From an uncultured Oscillospiraceae bacterium (GTDB taxonomy: Bacteria; Bacillota; Clostridia; Oscillospirales; Ruminococcaceae), in NCBI GenBank assembly GCA_910586535.1, contig CAJUHS010000005.1:71504-135503 (forward strand): DNA of 64,000 nt, in the 5' to 3' direction. Positions 24,321-31,604 of this stretch are shown piece after piece. Every line of letters begins with the position of its first letter. Position 1 is the first letter of the stretch. A program made the position numbers and the translations under genes. The notes below the pieces were generated by a model. It saw only the letters and a program-made list of their open reading frames with translations. It was not told the origin of the DNA and did no database searches.

Positions 24321-24355
24321 CGGATATTTCCCCTCCTGCGGCAAATACTATTCAT

Positions 24356-24727
24356 ATGAATAAATTTATTGAAAAACACAAAAAGCTTTACTTCTATATT
24401 TTAGGCGCTGTCACCGGGATATGCAACGGTCTGTTCGGTTCGGGGGGAGGGATAGCCGCTGTCCCCATGCTGCAAAAGGGCGGCGTGGACGTGAAAAAAT
24501 CCCATGCCACGTCCCTTGCCCTGACCCTGCCGCTGTCAGTGGTGTCGGCGTTTTTTTACGCCTATAAGAGCAGCTTCAGGTGGGGAGACGCTCTGCCGCT
24601 GATACCGTTCGGACTTGCGGGGGCGGTCGTCGGAGGATTGCTTATGAAAAAAATTCCGAACACCCTGCTGAAAAGGATATTCGGAGTAATTCTGATAATT
24701 TCGGGCGGGAGGCTTCTGCTGCAATGA
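24356..24727 (+). CDS. TSUP (TauE/SafE) family transporter, N-terminal half protein
   Basis: 123 aa, four hydrophobic segments. GICNGLFGSGGGIAAVPML is the TSUP glycine motif. The usual TSUP protein is about 250 aa with two such halves; here each half is a separate gene, joined by an ATGA overlap at 24724. The ATG at 24356 follows the RNA terminator by 36 bp; no clear ribosome site is visible, so initiation is uncertain. The substrate is likely an organic or inorganic anion (sulfonate, sulfite and similar in relatives). Confidence 0.8.
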   Translation: MNKFIEKHKKLYFYILGAVTGICNGLFGSGGGIAAVPMLQKGGVDVKKSHATSLALTLPLSVVSAFFYAYKSSFRWGDALPLIPFGLAGAVVGGLLMKKIPNTLLKRIFGVILIISGGRLLLQ

Positions 24728-25104
24728 TATGGTCTTTTACAGCCGCATTCCTCACTGGGATATTCGCTTCTCTCGGCGTAGGCGGCGGCATGATACTGAT
24801 AATATACCTGACGGTTTTCGCCGGCTTCGACCAGCTTGCCGCACAGGGTATCAACCTGATATATTTTATACCTATCGCCCTGCTATCGGTGATAATCCAT
24901 ACCAAAAACAAGCTTATCGAGTGGAAAAAAATAATACCCGCAATCGTTATAGGCGTAGCCTTTGCCGCCCTCGGCACATATGCCGCGGAGCGTATCGGCT
25001 CTCCCGCTTTGAAAAAAATTTTTGCGGTTTTTATTTTGCTGATAGGTATTAAGGAGCTTTTATTTACAAAGGGTACCAATTCTTTTTCTAAAAAAGAAAA
25101 TTGA
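24724..25104 (+). CDS. TSUP (TauE/SafE) family transporter, C-terminal half protein
   Basis: 126 aa starting at the ATG of ATGA. GIFASLGVGGGMILIIYL repeats the TSUP motif, followed by four membrane segments. Translational coupling indicates that it acts together with the preceding half, probably as a heterodimer. The 3' end overlaps the convergent CPBP gene by 45 bp. Confidence 0.8.
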   Translation: MIWSFTAAFLTGIFASLGVGGGMILIIYLTVFAGFDQLAAQGINLIYFIPIALLSVIIHTKNKLIEWKKIIPAIVIGVAFAALGTYAAERIGSPALKKIFAVFILLIGIKELLFTKGTNSFSKKEN

Positions 25105-25809
25105 CAAAATCAATATACAGCCAAATAAAATAATATTATATTTTACAGGAGCAATAAAGCAGGTATTAAAAATCATATGTGATAAGGAAACTATTAAAAT
25201 ATTTTTGTATGTGCAAAAAATTATTCCCAAAACAAATGAAATAAAAACCGTATATATAAAATATATAAGTATTTCTTTAAATCCCAAAGAATTTCTTATC
25301 GCCCACATGGGAATATGCCAAACCGCCCAGACAAGGCCGACATATATAAAGACGGTCTTCTTTCCGTTTTCTGAAATCATTTTATTCTGTAAAAAGCCTC
25401 GCCACGCAATTTCCTCAACAAAAGCTGTTACAAACAGATACGAGCAATTTATCGCAGCAGCAAACACAGTCGGATAACTGTGCAAAAACAGATACATTCC
25501 GTCCGATACTATAGCGTATATATACGAAAATAACAACCCAATACAGCCGAGTATTGCACAGATAAATATTGCGCGGAATTTTATTTTTTCCGCAAATAAT
25601 CCTGCGAAAAAATTTTTTAAGCACTTTTGCTTCAACGCAAATAAAATTGATATCAACAGCGGCATGACAACAAAAAAATATTTTAAGCTTTGCGCCGATT
25701 CAGGAACATGAACGCCGTTTTTATCCAAAAGCATTGGCAAATAACATAAAAAAGAAAGCGTCCAGACCAAAATCGTCCATAATAATATCTCTGTTTTTTT
25801 AGTATCCAT
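25060..25809 (-). CDS. CPBP family intramembrane glutamic endopeptidase
   Basis: 249 aa, about eight membrane segments. The active-site motifs are present: VEEIAWRGFLQ near 135 (EExxxR), WHIPMW near 165 and HMIFN near 215. Members (CAAX protease and bacteriocin-processing related, ABI family) cleave within the membrane or give bacteriocin self-immunity. AAGGT precedes the ATG, inside the end of ruvX, so the two genes are linked. Confidence 0.88.
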   Translation of the reverse strand: MDTKKTEILLWTILVWTLSFLCYLPMLLDKNGVHVPESAQSLKYFFVVMPLLISILFALKQKCLKNFFAGLFAEKIKFRAIFICAILGCIGLLFSYIYAIVSDGMYLFLHSYPTVFAAAINCSYLFVTAFVEEIAWRGFLQNKMISENGKKTVFIYVGLVWAVWHIPMWAIRNSLGFKEILIYFIYTVFISFVLGIIFCTYKNILIVSLSHMIFNTCFIAPVKYNIILFGCILILSIFFFRKRIGTLCK

Positions 25810-25810
25810 T

Positions 25811-26233
25811 TTATTTTACCTTATTTTTTCGATAAGCAAGATACGTCTCCAGAATTATAGTTGCGGCGACCGCGTCCACAACCGCCTTGCGCTTTTTGCC
25901 GCGGACGTTTGTCTCGTTAAGGTAATTATGCGCCGTCACCGTGGTGCTGCGCTCGTCCCAAAGCTCAGTAGGAATACCGCTTTGTTCGCTCACAAGCTCC
26001 GCGAATTTTTGGCACTTCTCCGCTCGTTCGCCTATGGTGTTGTTCATATTTTTAGGATATCCGACCACGATAAGCTCCGCCTGCTCCTTTTTGGCAAGCT
26101 CCGCAACCTTTTCCGCGCACCGCTCGAAATTGTACTCGGTTATCACCGTCAGAGGCGAAGCAAGCATTTCACTTTTGTCGCAAACGGCAATACCAGTCCT
26201 GCTGTCGCCGAAATCCACGGACATTATACGCAT
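25811..26233 (-). CDS. ruvX: YqgF/RuvX family putative Holliday junction resolvase
   Basis: 140 aa. RIMSVDFGDSRTGIAV at the N terminus holds the first catalytic Asp. VVGYPKNMNNTIGERA near 68, WDERSTTVTAHN near 100 and VVDAVAATIILETYL near 120 complete the RNase H-like fold. It acts in pre-16S rRNA 5' processing and possibly recombination. ATG 26233 is preferred over GTG 26242 from the GGGAAG spacing. It follows the phosphatase-acetyltransferase gene closely. Confidence 0.9.
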   Translation of the reverse strand: MRIMSVDFGDSRTGIAVCDKSEMLASPLTVITEYNFERCAEKVAELAKKEQAELIVVGYPKNMNNTIGERAEKCQKFAELVSEQSGIPTELWDERSTTVTAHNYLNETNVRGKKRKAVVDAVAATIILETYLAYRKNKVK

Positions 26234-26246
26234 TTTTCTCACTTCC

Positions 26247-27428
26247 CTATTTTAGTTTTTTGTACAGGTACAGATTCAGATCGTCGTCGTTTAAGCATTC
26301 CGCATATTGGGGACAAACCTTGCCGCCGTACCAGACTCCCGAACCGTCGGGAACGTACCCCCGCTTTACGTAAAGTCTTTGCGCCGCGCCGTAGCCGCTG
26401 TGCAGTCCCACGCCCAAATACACCGTGTCGGAGTACTCCGCCGCGATCTGCTCTGCAATATCCATAAGCTTCGTGCCGACGCCCTTATTGCGGAATTTTT
26501 CAAGCACGTTAAAATCCACAATTTCGGGATACCCATTGCCCCCAAGCGCTCCCCACATACAGTAGGGGTACACGCTGACGTACCCCGCAGGCTCGCCCTC
26601 GTAATCAGCGGCGATTGAGACTGCTTTTCCCGCCGTATTGTCCCGCAGCCGCGTTTCAAGCTTTTCGGGACTTGCGTCCGGCCAGCCCTGCTTTATTTCC
26701 TCACGGGCAAAATATTCAGGGTCGGAGCTGCGGAGATTTCTCACTGTAATTTTCCCAAATTCACCGTACAGAACGTCGTCCGGCTCGCTCCACCTTGAAC
26801 GTGACAATGTTGAAAGCTCATCGGGAAGATGCTCATTGTTGTTCTTAAAAATAATTTTCGGCACGCCGCTTTCGTACTCCACAAGGGACACGGCGGTGTT
26901 GTCCGACCAGCCAACATCCTTTAACGCGGAGATAGGCTTGCCCATTGCATAGCACAAAAAGTTCCGCAAAGCGCAGCCGTGGGACACAACGGCGATCGTC
27001 TTTCCCTCATTTTCGGCGGCGATCCTGTCCATAGCGGATTTCATGCGGTCGAAAACCTCGGTCATTTTCTCGCCGTCCTCGATGTAAAAGTCCTCCATGC
27101 GGTTCTTCCACAAACCGTACTCCACAGGGTAAAGCTTCGGCAGGTCAGCCCATGGCTTGCCTTCCCAAACGCCGCCGTTTATCTCAATAAGCCCCTCGTC
27201 CTTTTGTATCGGCAGGTTGTGGTACTTATTCACGGCAGCGGCGGTTAACAAAGTCCTTTTCAGCGGACTTGAATAAATGGCCTCAATGGGGATATTTTTA
27301 AAATGCTCCGCCAGACATTCAAGCTGCTTTTCGCCGCGCTCGCTTACCTCGCAGTCGGTGCGCCCCTGGAAAAACTCCCGAACATTCCCCAGCGCCTCCG
27401 CATGGCGTACCAAATATATTTTTGTCAT
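26247..27428 (-). CDS. fusion of histidine phosphatase and GNAT acetyltransferase
   Basis: 393 aa. Residues 1-200 are a phosphoglycerate-mutase-like histidine phosphatase: LVRHAEALGN with the catalytic RH at 8-9, SPLKRT near 54 and VSHGCALRNF near 147. Residues 220-393 are a GNAT domain: ITVRNLRSSD, YPEIVDFNVLEKFRNKGVGTKLMD with the RNKGVG acetyl-CoA loop, and AAQRLYVKRGYVPDG. Both active sites look complete. The joint substrate is unknown. AGAGAG precedes the ATG. Confidence 0.9.
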   Translation of the reverse strand: MTKIYLVRHAEALGNVREFFQGRTDCEVSERGEKQLECLAEHFKNIPIEAIYSSPLKRTLLTAAAVNKYHNLPIQKDEGLIEINGGVWEGKPWADLPKLYPVEYGLWKNRMEDFYIEDGEKMTEVFDRMKSAMDRIAAENEGKTIAVVSHGCALRNFLCYAMGKPISALKDVGWSDNTAVSLVEYESGVPKIIFKNNNEHLPDELSTLSRSRWSEPDDVLYGEFGKITVRNLRSSDPEYFAREEIKQGWPDASPEKLETRLRDNTAGKAVSIAADYEGEPAGYVSVYPYCMWGALGGNGYPEIVDFNVLEKFRNKGVGTKLMDIAEQIAAEYSDTVYLGVGLHSGYGAAQRLYVKRGYVPDGSGVWYGGKVCPQYAECLNDDDLNLYLYKKLK

Positions 27429-27443
27429 AAAAACACTCTCTTT

Positions 27444-28319
27444 CTACAAGATTTCCCTTGCGTCTTTCGGCAGCTTTTGTACCCTTTCAAGCCATAGCCG
27501 GCTGTTTTTCGCCATTTCGGAATCGTATTCGGTACATAATTTTTCTGCAACTTTCGGAGCAAATTCGTCCATAAGGTCGCACATCTCAAAAACGGATTCC
27601 CAAATCTCCGGAATATCCGCGCCGCTGTAGGTACTCAAAAACCGCTGCCATACCGGTTGTTCGAGCCATTTGTACATATACTTCGCGGATTTCCCCACGC
27701 TGACGGAAAAATCCGTCTCAAAGCCGATATGCCATGACAAAACTTTCACAAGGTCGGAACGCACCCACTCGTTTATCATACCGAGGACATAGGGAACTTC
27801 CTCCCGCCAGAGTCCCTTTGCCACGTTGTTCATGCACCACCAGAAATTGTTGCAGGCGGAGTAAAATTCGGCTGCCGTTGGCTTTTTCACGCGGTAGTCC
27901 TCGTCTGTCGCTTCGGGTATTTTCGGCAGTATCCCGTCCTTGTCAAGAAGAATTTTACAAAGCTTGTCGTCTGTGACATGGCAGTCCCAAGTTGGTTCAA
28001 CGTGAAGATCAATACGGTTACCGTCCGCAAGCTGTATAAGCCAGCCGTAGCTTTTGTCGAAATCAACGTCCCTGCCCACGGATTTGTCCAGTTCGTCGGG
28101 ACACTGCATATAGAGCCTCTCGCCGAAAATATCTATCCAGCTTTTGTCCTCGTAAAAGGGCTTATTGGCGGTGACAACGTACACCACGTCATAGTCCTGA
28201 AAAATGTCGCGGGGGACGTTGGGGTTAGTCCTTGAACCGTTCATATAAACTGCGCGGATACGTTCGTCCGCCTGTGCCGTGCCTATTATAAGATCGTACA
28301 TTTCTTTTTCGGTACGCAT
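27444..28319 (-). CDS. aminoglycoside 6-adenylyltransferase family protein
   Basis: 291 aa, the length of ANT(6)/AadK. The nucleotidyltransferase motif is VYMNGSRTNPNVPRDIFQDYDVVYVV near 24-49 with the GSR and DxD-type metal residues. NRIDLHVEP near 105 and the helical C-terminal domain (FWWCMNNVAKGLWREEVPY) are typical. Homologues confer streptomycin resistance, but many chromosomal members are untested. AAAGGAAC precedes the ATG. Confidence 0.88.
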   Translation of the reverse strand: MRTEKEMYDLIIGTAQADERIRAVYMNGSRTNPNVPRDIFQDYDVVYVVTANKPFYEDKSWIDIFGERLYMQCPDELDKSVGRDVDFDKSYGWLIQLADGNRIDLHVEPTWDCHVTDDKLCKILLDKDGILPKIPEATDEDYRVKKPTAAEFYSACNNFWWCMNNVAKGLWREEVPYVLGMINEWVRSDLVKVLSWHIGFETDFSVSVGKSAKYMYKWLEQPVWQRFLSTYSGADIPEIWESVFEMCDLMDEFAPKVAEKLCTEYDSEMAKNSRLWLERVQKLPKDAREIL

Positions 28320-28320
28320 A

Positions 28321-28869
28321 TTATCTGTTCCTTTCCCAAAGTTTAATCAGTTCCGTAAGAAATTTATCGGGATTATTACCAGTACCGTTCAATGAAAAGC
28401 TTATCGCCTGATAGCCCATTTTAATGTTAAGCCCGGCGGCTTTTCGGCTAAGTCCGCTAAGACGGTAGAGATACTTCTCGGGACACTCAAGCTCCACCTG
28501 AATAAGCTTGTTGTGCTTCATTATCACCATGTAGATACGCTTCACGTCCCGCCACGGCACAAAGCCAATGTCGCTGCTGTTGTCGGTAAGACCGCTTTCG
28601 TCTGCAATTATAAGCGGTTTTGGATTTATGAAACGCTTTGTCAAAATTACCGCGGCGTACAAGCAGACCACGGCGCAGACAGCAAAAAGCACCTTTCCCG
28701 CAGCAACGCCGACGGGAGTAGAAAATAGCTGTTCCGTGAGCGCCCCGCCGCTTTTTGTTTCAAGAGTGAAAACCAGCCATATCATAAAACCGCACGAAAA
28801 AATCAAACAAATTATGCACATCAGCAGGATAGACTTTTTCTGCATAACAACAATTTTTTCATTTTCCAT
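28321..28869 (-). CDS. membrane protein resembling the STM3941 family
   Basis: 182 aa from ATG 28869. Two hydrophobic helices (about 14-34 and 54-76) are followed by a cytosolic domain with GLTDNSSDIGFVPWRDVKRIYM. The WxDVxxIY pattern resembles the STM3941 family (PH-like domain, unknown function). The stop precedes the nucleotidyltransferase ATG by 1 bp, so translation is probably coupled. An in-frame TTG at 28881 is an alternative start. Confidence 0.65.
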   Translation of the reverse strand: MENEKIVVMQKKSILLMCIICLIFSCGFMIWLVFTLETKSGGALTEQLFSTPVGVAAGKVLFAVCAVVCLYAAVILTKRFINPKPLIIADESGLTDNSSDIGFVPWRDVKRIYMVIMKHNKLIQVELECPEKYLYRLSGLSRKAAGLNIKMGYQAISFSLNGTGNNPDKFLTELIKLWERNR

Positions 28870-28887
28870 TTTAATACCCAATCTTTA

Positions 28888-29799
28888 TTACTTTTGGGAA
28901 ATATCCTTTACCCAGCCTGTAACGCCTTTTGGCAGACGTTCGTCCGCGGACTTTCCGTTATCAAACATCAAGTTATGCTGAATCCAGTTTATCATGCAGT
29001 GCTGACCCATTTCCATTCCGTAATCTATCGAGGCAATTCCTCCGTCGCCGTTATAGACCCACTCGGGAAAGAAGCAAAGACAGTTTTTCAGGCTTTGCAG
29101 CTTTTCCTCCCGAGGAGCGATACACTCGTCAAAGACCGCCATTTCGTCATGTCTGCCGTGAGCGATAAGCAGGTGTACCCCGCTTTCGGAGAGCCTGTCC
29201 AGAGTCTCGTCATCGGGTACGTATCTCGAAGCTATAGGTATTGCTCCGTCAAAATAATTTCCATGATCTTCTAACATTTTCCATGTCATAAAGCCTCCTG
29301 CGGAAGCTCCCATAATGAATTTTTTGCCGATATTTTTATTATGGTTTTCGCATACGGTATCGCAGATTCCCTTTAACATAGGGGAATAATCGTAATTCTC
29401 ATCGCCCCATGAGCCAACGATACGGCCGTCCTCCAGACGCTTTTCAAAGGCGAGCGGAACTATCAGAAACGCCCCGCCCATTTCCAGCTGGTACTTAGGT
29501 GAAGCGTACTGCTCCGCACCGCAGCACATTATGCACTTGATACCGTCCGTAGCGTTGCTCATGCCGTGAAGCCACATCAGCACGGGATATTTTCCGTCGG
29601 GGTCAGCACCGTGCTTAACAGGATCGAAGACGTAGTATGTCATGCCCTCGGGGGAAGTGTACTCGTCAAAAAAATCGAAATAAATTTTAGTCTTATATGT
29701 AACCTCATAGCTGATAAATTCGCCGTCCTTCATGTGCTTTGCCCAGTTCGGAACGGCGTTTTTGTTCTGTTGGATTTTGTTAAATTCGGGTAATGGCAT
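28888..29799 (-). CDS. alpha/beta-hydrolase, PHB-depolymerase/feruloyl-esterase-like
   Basis: 303 aa, no signal peptide. LMWLHGMSNATDG (oxyanion region) near 75, nucleophile GASAGGF near 160, AHGRHDE near 212 (Asp region) and a C-terminal His in EMGQHCMINW near 270 make a complete triad. The fold is the esterase-D/LpqC type, acting on ester-linked substrates such as acetyl or feruloyl groups. GGAAA precedes the ATG. Confidence 0.82.
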   Translation of the reverse strand: MPLPEFNKIQQNKNAVPNWAKHMKDGEFISYEVTYKTKIYFDFFDEYTSPEGMTYYVFDPVKHGADPDGKYPVLMWLHGMSNATDGIKCIMCCGAEQYASPKYQLEMGGAFLIVPLAFEKRLEDGRIVGSWGDENYDYSPMLKGICDTVCENHNKNIGKKFIMGASAGGFMTWKMLEDHGNYFDGAIPIASRYVPDDETLDRLSESGVHLLIAHGRHDEMAVFDECIAPREEKLQSLKNCLCFFPEWVYNGDGGIASIDYGMEMGQHCMINWIQHNLMFDNGKSADERLPKGVTGWVKDISQK

Positions 29800-29827
29800 A
29801 AAAATTTTCCTTTCATTTTAAAATTGG

Positions 29828-30034
29828 TTACAGTTCGATATCGTTTCCAGTGTCCCTTTTGTACTGCTCGCGGACTGCCTTTTTTATGTAGGCGTTAAGG
29901 CTGTCCCCCTGACTTTCGGCGGCGGCTTGGAGTTCGGATTTTGTACCTTTATACACGCGTATTTTGATTTCGTCGTAATTATTTTTCATATACTTTGCGG
30001 TAGCTTTTTGCTGGGCTTTGCTTGTGGGCGACAT
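29828..30034 (-). CDS. ribbon-helix-helix protein 1
   Basis: 68 aa. YDEIKIRVYKGTKSELQAAAESQGDSLNAYIKKAVRE is an Arc-type ribbon-helix-helix DNA-binding domain of the kind often found in antitoxins, with a basic N terminus. No toxin gene is adjacent. The last 27 codons are nearly identical to those of the next paralogue. Two direct repeats containing GGGTACAA lie upstream. GAAAG is a weak ribosome site. Confidence 0.8.
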   Translation of the reverse strand: MSPTSKAQQKATAKYMKNNYDEIKIRVYKGTKSELQAAAESQGDSLNAYIKKAVREQYKRDTGNDIEL

Positions 30035-30074
30035 ACCATCACATTCTTTCTATATTTTTAAAACAAATTGCACA

Positions 30075-30129
30075 ATATATCGGGTACAATATTATTTAAA
30101 GCGCCAATCGATATATAGGGTACAATATA
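30075..30129. promoter_or_regulatory. direct repeats ATATAT(C/A)GGGTACAATAT(T/A)
   Basis: Two 19-bp repeats (30075-30093 and 30111-30129) differing at two positions, 36 bp apart, upstream of ribbon-helix-helix gene 1. The first is preceded by TTGCAC. Likely operator sites for a local regulator. Confidence 0.5.
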
Positions 30130-30202
30130 GTATAATATAATCAATGACAATACGCCCCTAAAAAAATCGTCATTTAATAAATTATAGAAAAGGAGCAATC
30201 AA

Positions 30203-30240
30203 AATGAACTACCCATCATATTTGAGTTTCGAATGTACTG
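30203..30240 (+). pseudogene. 5' end remnant of a copy of the 31334 gene
   Basis: AAAAGGAG, a short spacer, then ATGAACTACCCATC encode MNYPSYLSFE, matching the start (MNYPTLK) and ribosome site of the intact gene at 31334. The frame then runs straight into the opposite-strand 3' end of ribbon-helix-helix gene 2, where the resemblance ends. Confidence 0.55.
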
Positions 30241-30435
30241 TTAAAGTTCGATATCGTTTCCAGTATCCCTTTTGTACTGCTCGCGGACTGCCTTTTTTAT
30301 GTAGGCGTTGAGGCTCTCGGAATTTTTCGCCGCCGCATTGTTAAGCAATTCCTTGCTGCCTTTTTTCAGCATTAGACCCACACGGTCGTATTTTTCGGCG
30401 GCAAAACGATTTTTGTATTCGGTATCTTGGCTCAT
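30241..30435 (-). CDS. ribbon-helix-helix protein 2
   Basis: 64 aa. YDRVGLMLKKGSKELLNNAAAKNSESLNAYIKKAVRE, the same fold as its neighbours. The C-terminal AYIKKAVREQYKRDTGND segment and the underlying DNA (about 75 bp, 30241-30315 against 29828-29902) are almost identical to gene 1, which points to recent duplication or gene conversion. GAGG precedes the ATG. Confidence 0.8.
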   Translation of the reverse strand: MSQDTEYKNRFAAEKYDRVGLMLKKGSKELLNNAAAKNSESLNAYIKKAVREQYKRDTGNDIEL

Positions 30436-30453
30436 ATAAACCTCACAAAATTA

Positions 30454-30636
30454 TTAATTTAATTCGCTTTCCATTCGCCGTCTGACAGCTTCGGTAACAT
30501 AGGCGTTCAAGCTTTCGCCTTGTTTTTCAGCAGCAGCTTGTATCTCGGCTTTTTTGCCTTTTTTTACAATAATTTGCAGTCTGTCGTAAACTTTTGCGGC
30601 ATATTTATTTTTAACTGCGGCTGACGTTTTTCCCAT
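30454..30636 (-). CDS. ribbon-helix-helix protein 3
   Basis: 60 aa. YDRLQIIVKKGKKAEIQAAAEKQGESLNAYVTEAVRRR. More diverged C terminus than genes 1 and 2. AAAGGTGA precedes the ATG. It is the first in a series of three on the minus strand, 18 bp before gene 2. Confidence 0.8.
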   Translation of the reverse strand: MGKTSAAVKNKYAAKVYDRLQIIVKKGKKAEIQAAAEKQGESLNAYVTEAVRRRMESELN

Positions 30637-30653
30637 ATTATCACCTTTGTAAA

Positions 30654-30863
30654 TTATTCATCGTCAATATATTCAAGAATATCACCCGGCTGACAGCCAA
30701 GCAGCTTGCAAATTTTGAAAATTGCATCCATTGAAATATATTTACCCTCTCCAAGGCTTTGTAAAGTACCCTCGGATAATAATTTTTCTTTGCGTATAGT
30801 GTTTGTGTTATATCCAGCCGATTTCAAAGCCGCAATAACACCAATTTTGTATGTAACAGGCAT
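30654..30863 (-). CDS. small HTH regulator (Cro/CI type, HTH_26-like)
   Basis: 69 aa from ATG 30863 (GAGAGG upstream). YKIGVIAALKSAGYNTNTIRKEKLLSEGTLQSLGEG...ICKLLGCQPGDILEYIDDE is the compact HTH seen in three more copies at 62.9-64 kb. The C-terminal LxCQPGDIxEY signature is shared by all four. Probably autoregulatory. Confidence 0.85.
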   Translation of the reverse strand: MPVTYKIGVIAALKSAGYNTNTIRKEKLLSEGTLQSLGEGKYISMDAIFKICKLLGCQPGDILEYIDDE

Positions 30864-30883
30864 TATACAACCTCTCAAATGTT

Positions 30884-31204
30884 TTATTTTAGATTGTTTC
30901 TTTCAAGTATAGCCTCACATCTGCCAATCTCAATAAGTTTATCTTCATCACTAAGTTTCCTGAAAGCCAACAACATTTTTTGTTCAACTTCCGTTAATTC
31001 AATAATAGAATTTTTTTCTTTGCCATAAACCAAATAATCTAATGTCAACCGGAATTTTTCAGATATTTTGATTATATCATCAAGTTTATAACTCGAATGA
31101 CCTCTTAGCACATCATCATATTTCTGCGCTTTAAATCCGTTTGCTATCATTTTTTGCCTATCTATATTCATTTTCAACAAATTTTCTATTATAATTTTAG
31201 ACAT
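30884..31204 (-). CDS. predicted HTH repressor
   Basis: 106 aa from ATG 31204. The N-terminal half (SKIIIENLLKMNIDRQKMIANGFKAQKYDDVLRG) has the spacing of a lambda-type HTH, then SYKLDDIIKISEKFRLTLDYLVYG matches the end of XRE domains, and a helical tail follows. Divergent from the plus-strand gene at 31334. CTGGCA/TGCCAG palindromes in the shared region are its likely operators. Confidence 0.7.
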   Translation of the reverse strand: MSKIIIENLLKMNIDRQKMIANGFKAQKYDDVLRGHSSYKLDDIIKISEKFRLTLDYLVYGKEKNSIIELTEVEQKMLLAFRKLSDEDKLIEIGRCEAILERNNLK

Positions 31205-31224
31205 AATTACAAAAACCCTTTCTT

Positions 31225-31277
31225 CTGGCAAAATGCCAGTTTATCATATTGACATATTGGCGTTTTGCCAGTATAAT
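31225..31277 (+). promoter_or_regulatory. consensus promoter with embedded operators
   Basis: TTGACA (31249-31254), 17 bp, TATAAT (31272-31277). Operator 1 CTGGCA-AAA-TGCCAG is at 31225-31239; operator 2 TGGC-GTTTT-GCCA at 31258-31270 lies between the -35 and -10. The two share 13 of 15 bases when operator 2 is reversed. A repressor bound at operator 2 would block polymerase directly. Confidence 0.75.
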
Positions 31278-31333
31278 ATTATTATAATTATTTCACTAAA
31301 ACATAACCAACTAAATATTAAGGAGTGCTAAAA

Positions 31334-31573
31334 ATGAACTACCCCACACTAAAAAGCATTTTCTGGGGAGGAGACTTCAGACTTGAATCCGACCCCTATA
31401 TTGCAAAATTGGTAAGATGCACCAACGGATATTTGGAAAAGCTTGTTAAAAAGAAACACATCTCCGATTCCGAAGCCGAACGCATCGGCGAACTTTCCGA
31501 GGAACTGAGCGACGTTTCAAAAGCCGCAGGCTTCGAGCAGGGTTTCCGATTTGCAATAAGCCTGCTTCTGTAA
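31334..31573 (+). CDS. small protein of unknown function
   Basis: 79 aa. MNYPTLKSIFWGGDFRLESDP, then a charged helical middle and a C-terminal GFEQGFRFAISLLL. Similar tails occur in small DUF6809-like proteins of Clostridia, but I am not sure of the family. AAGGAG 8 bp before ATG. Controlled by the repressor-operator region upstream. A truncated copy of its 5' end lies at 30203. Confidence 0.7.
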   Translation: MNYPTLKSIFWGGDFRLESDPYIAKLVRCTNGYLEKLVKKKHISDSEAERIGELSEELSDVSKAAGFEQGFRFAISLLL

Positions 31574-31604
31574 AATCAGGCGAGGAAATATCCCCGCCCT
31601 GAAA

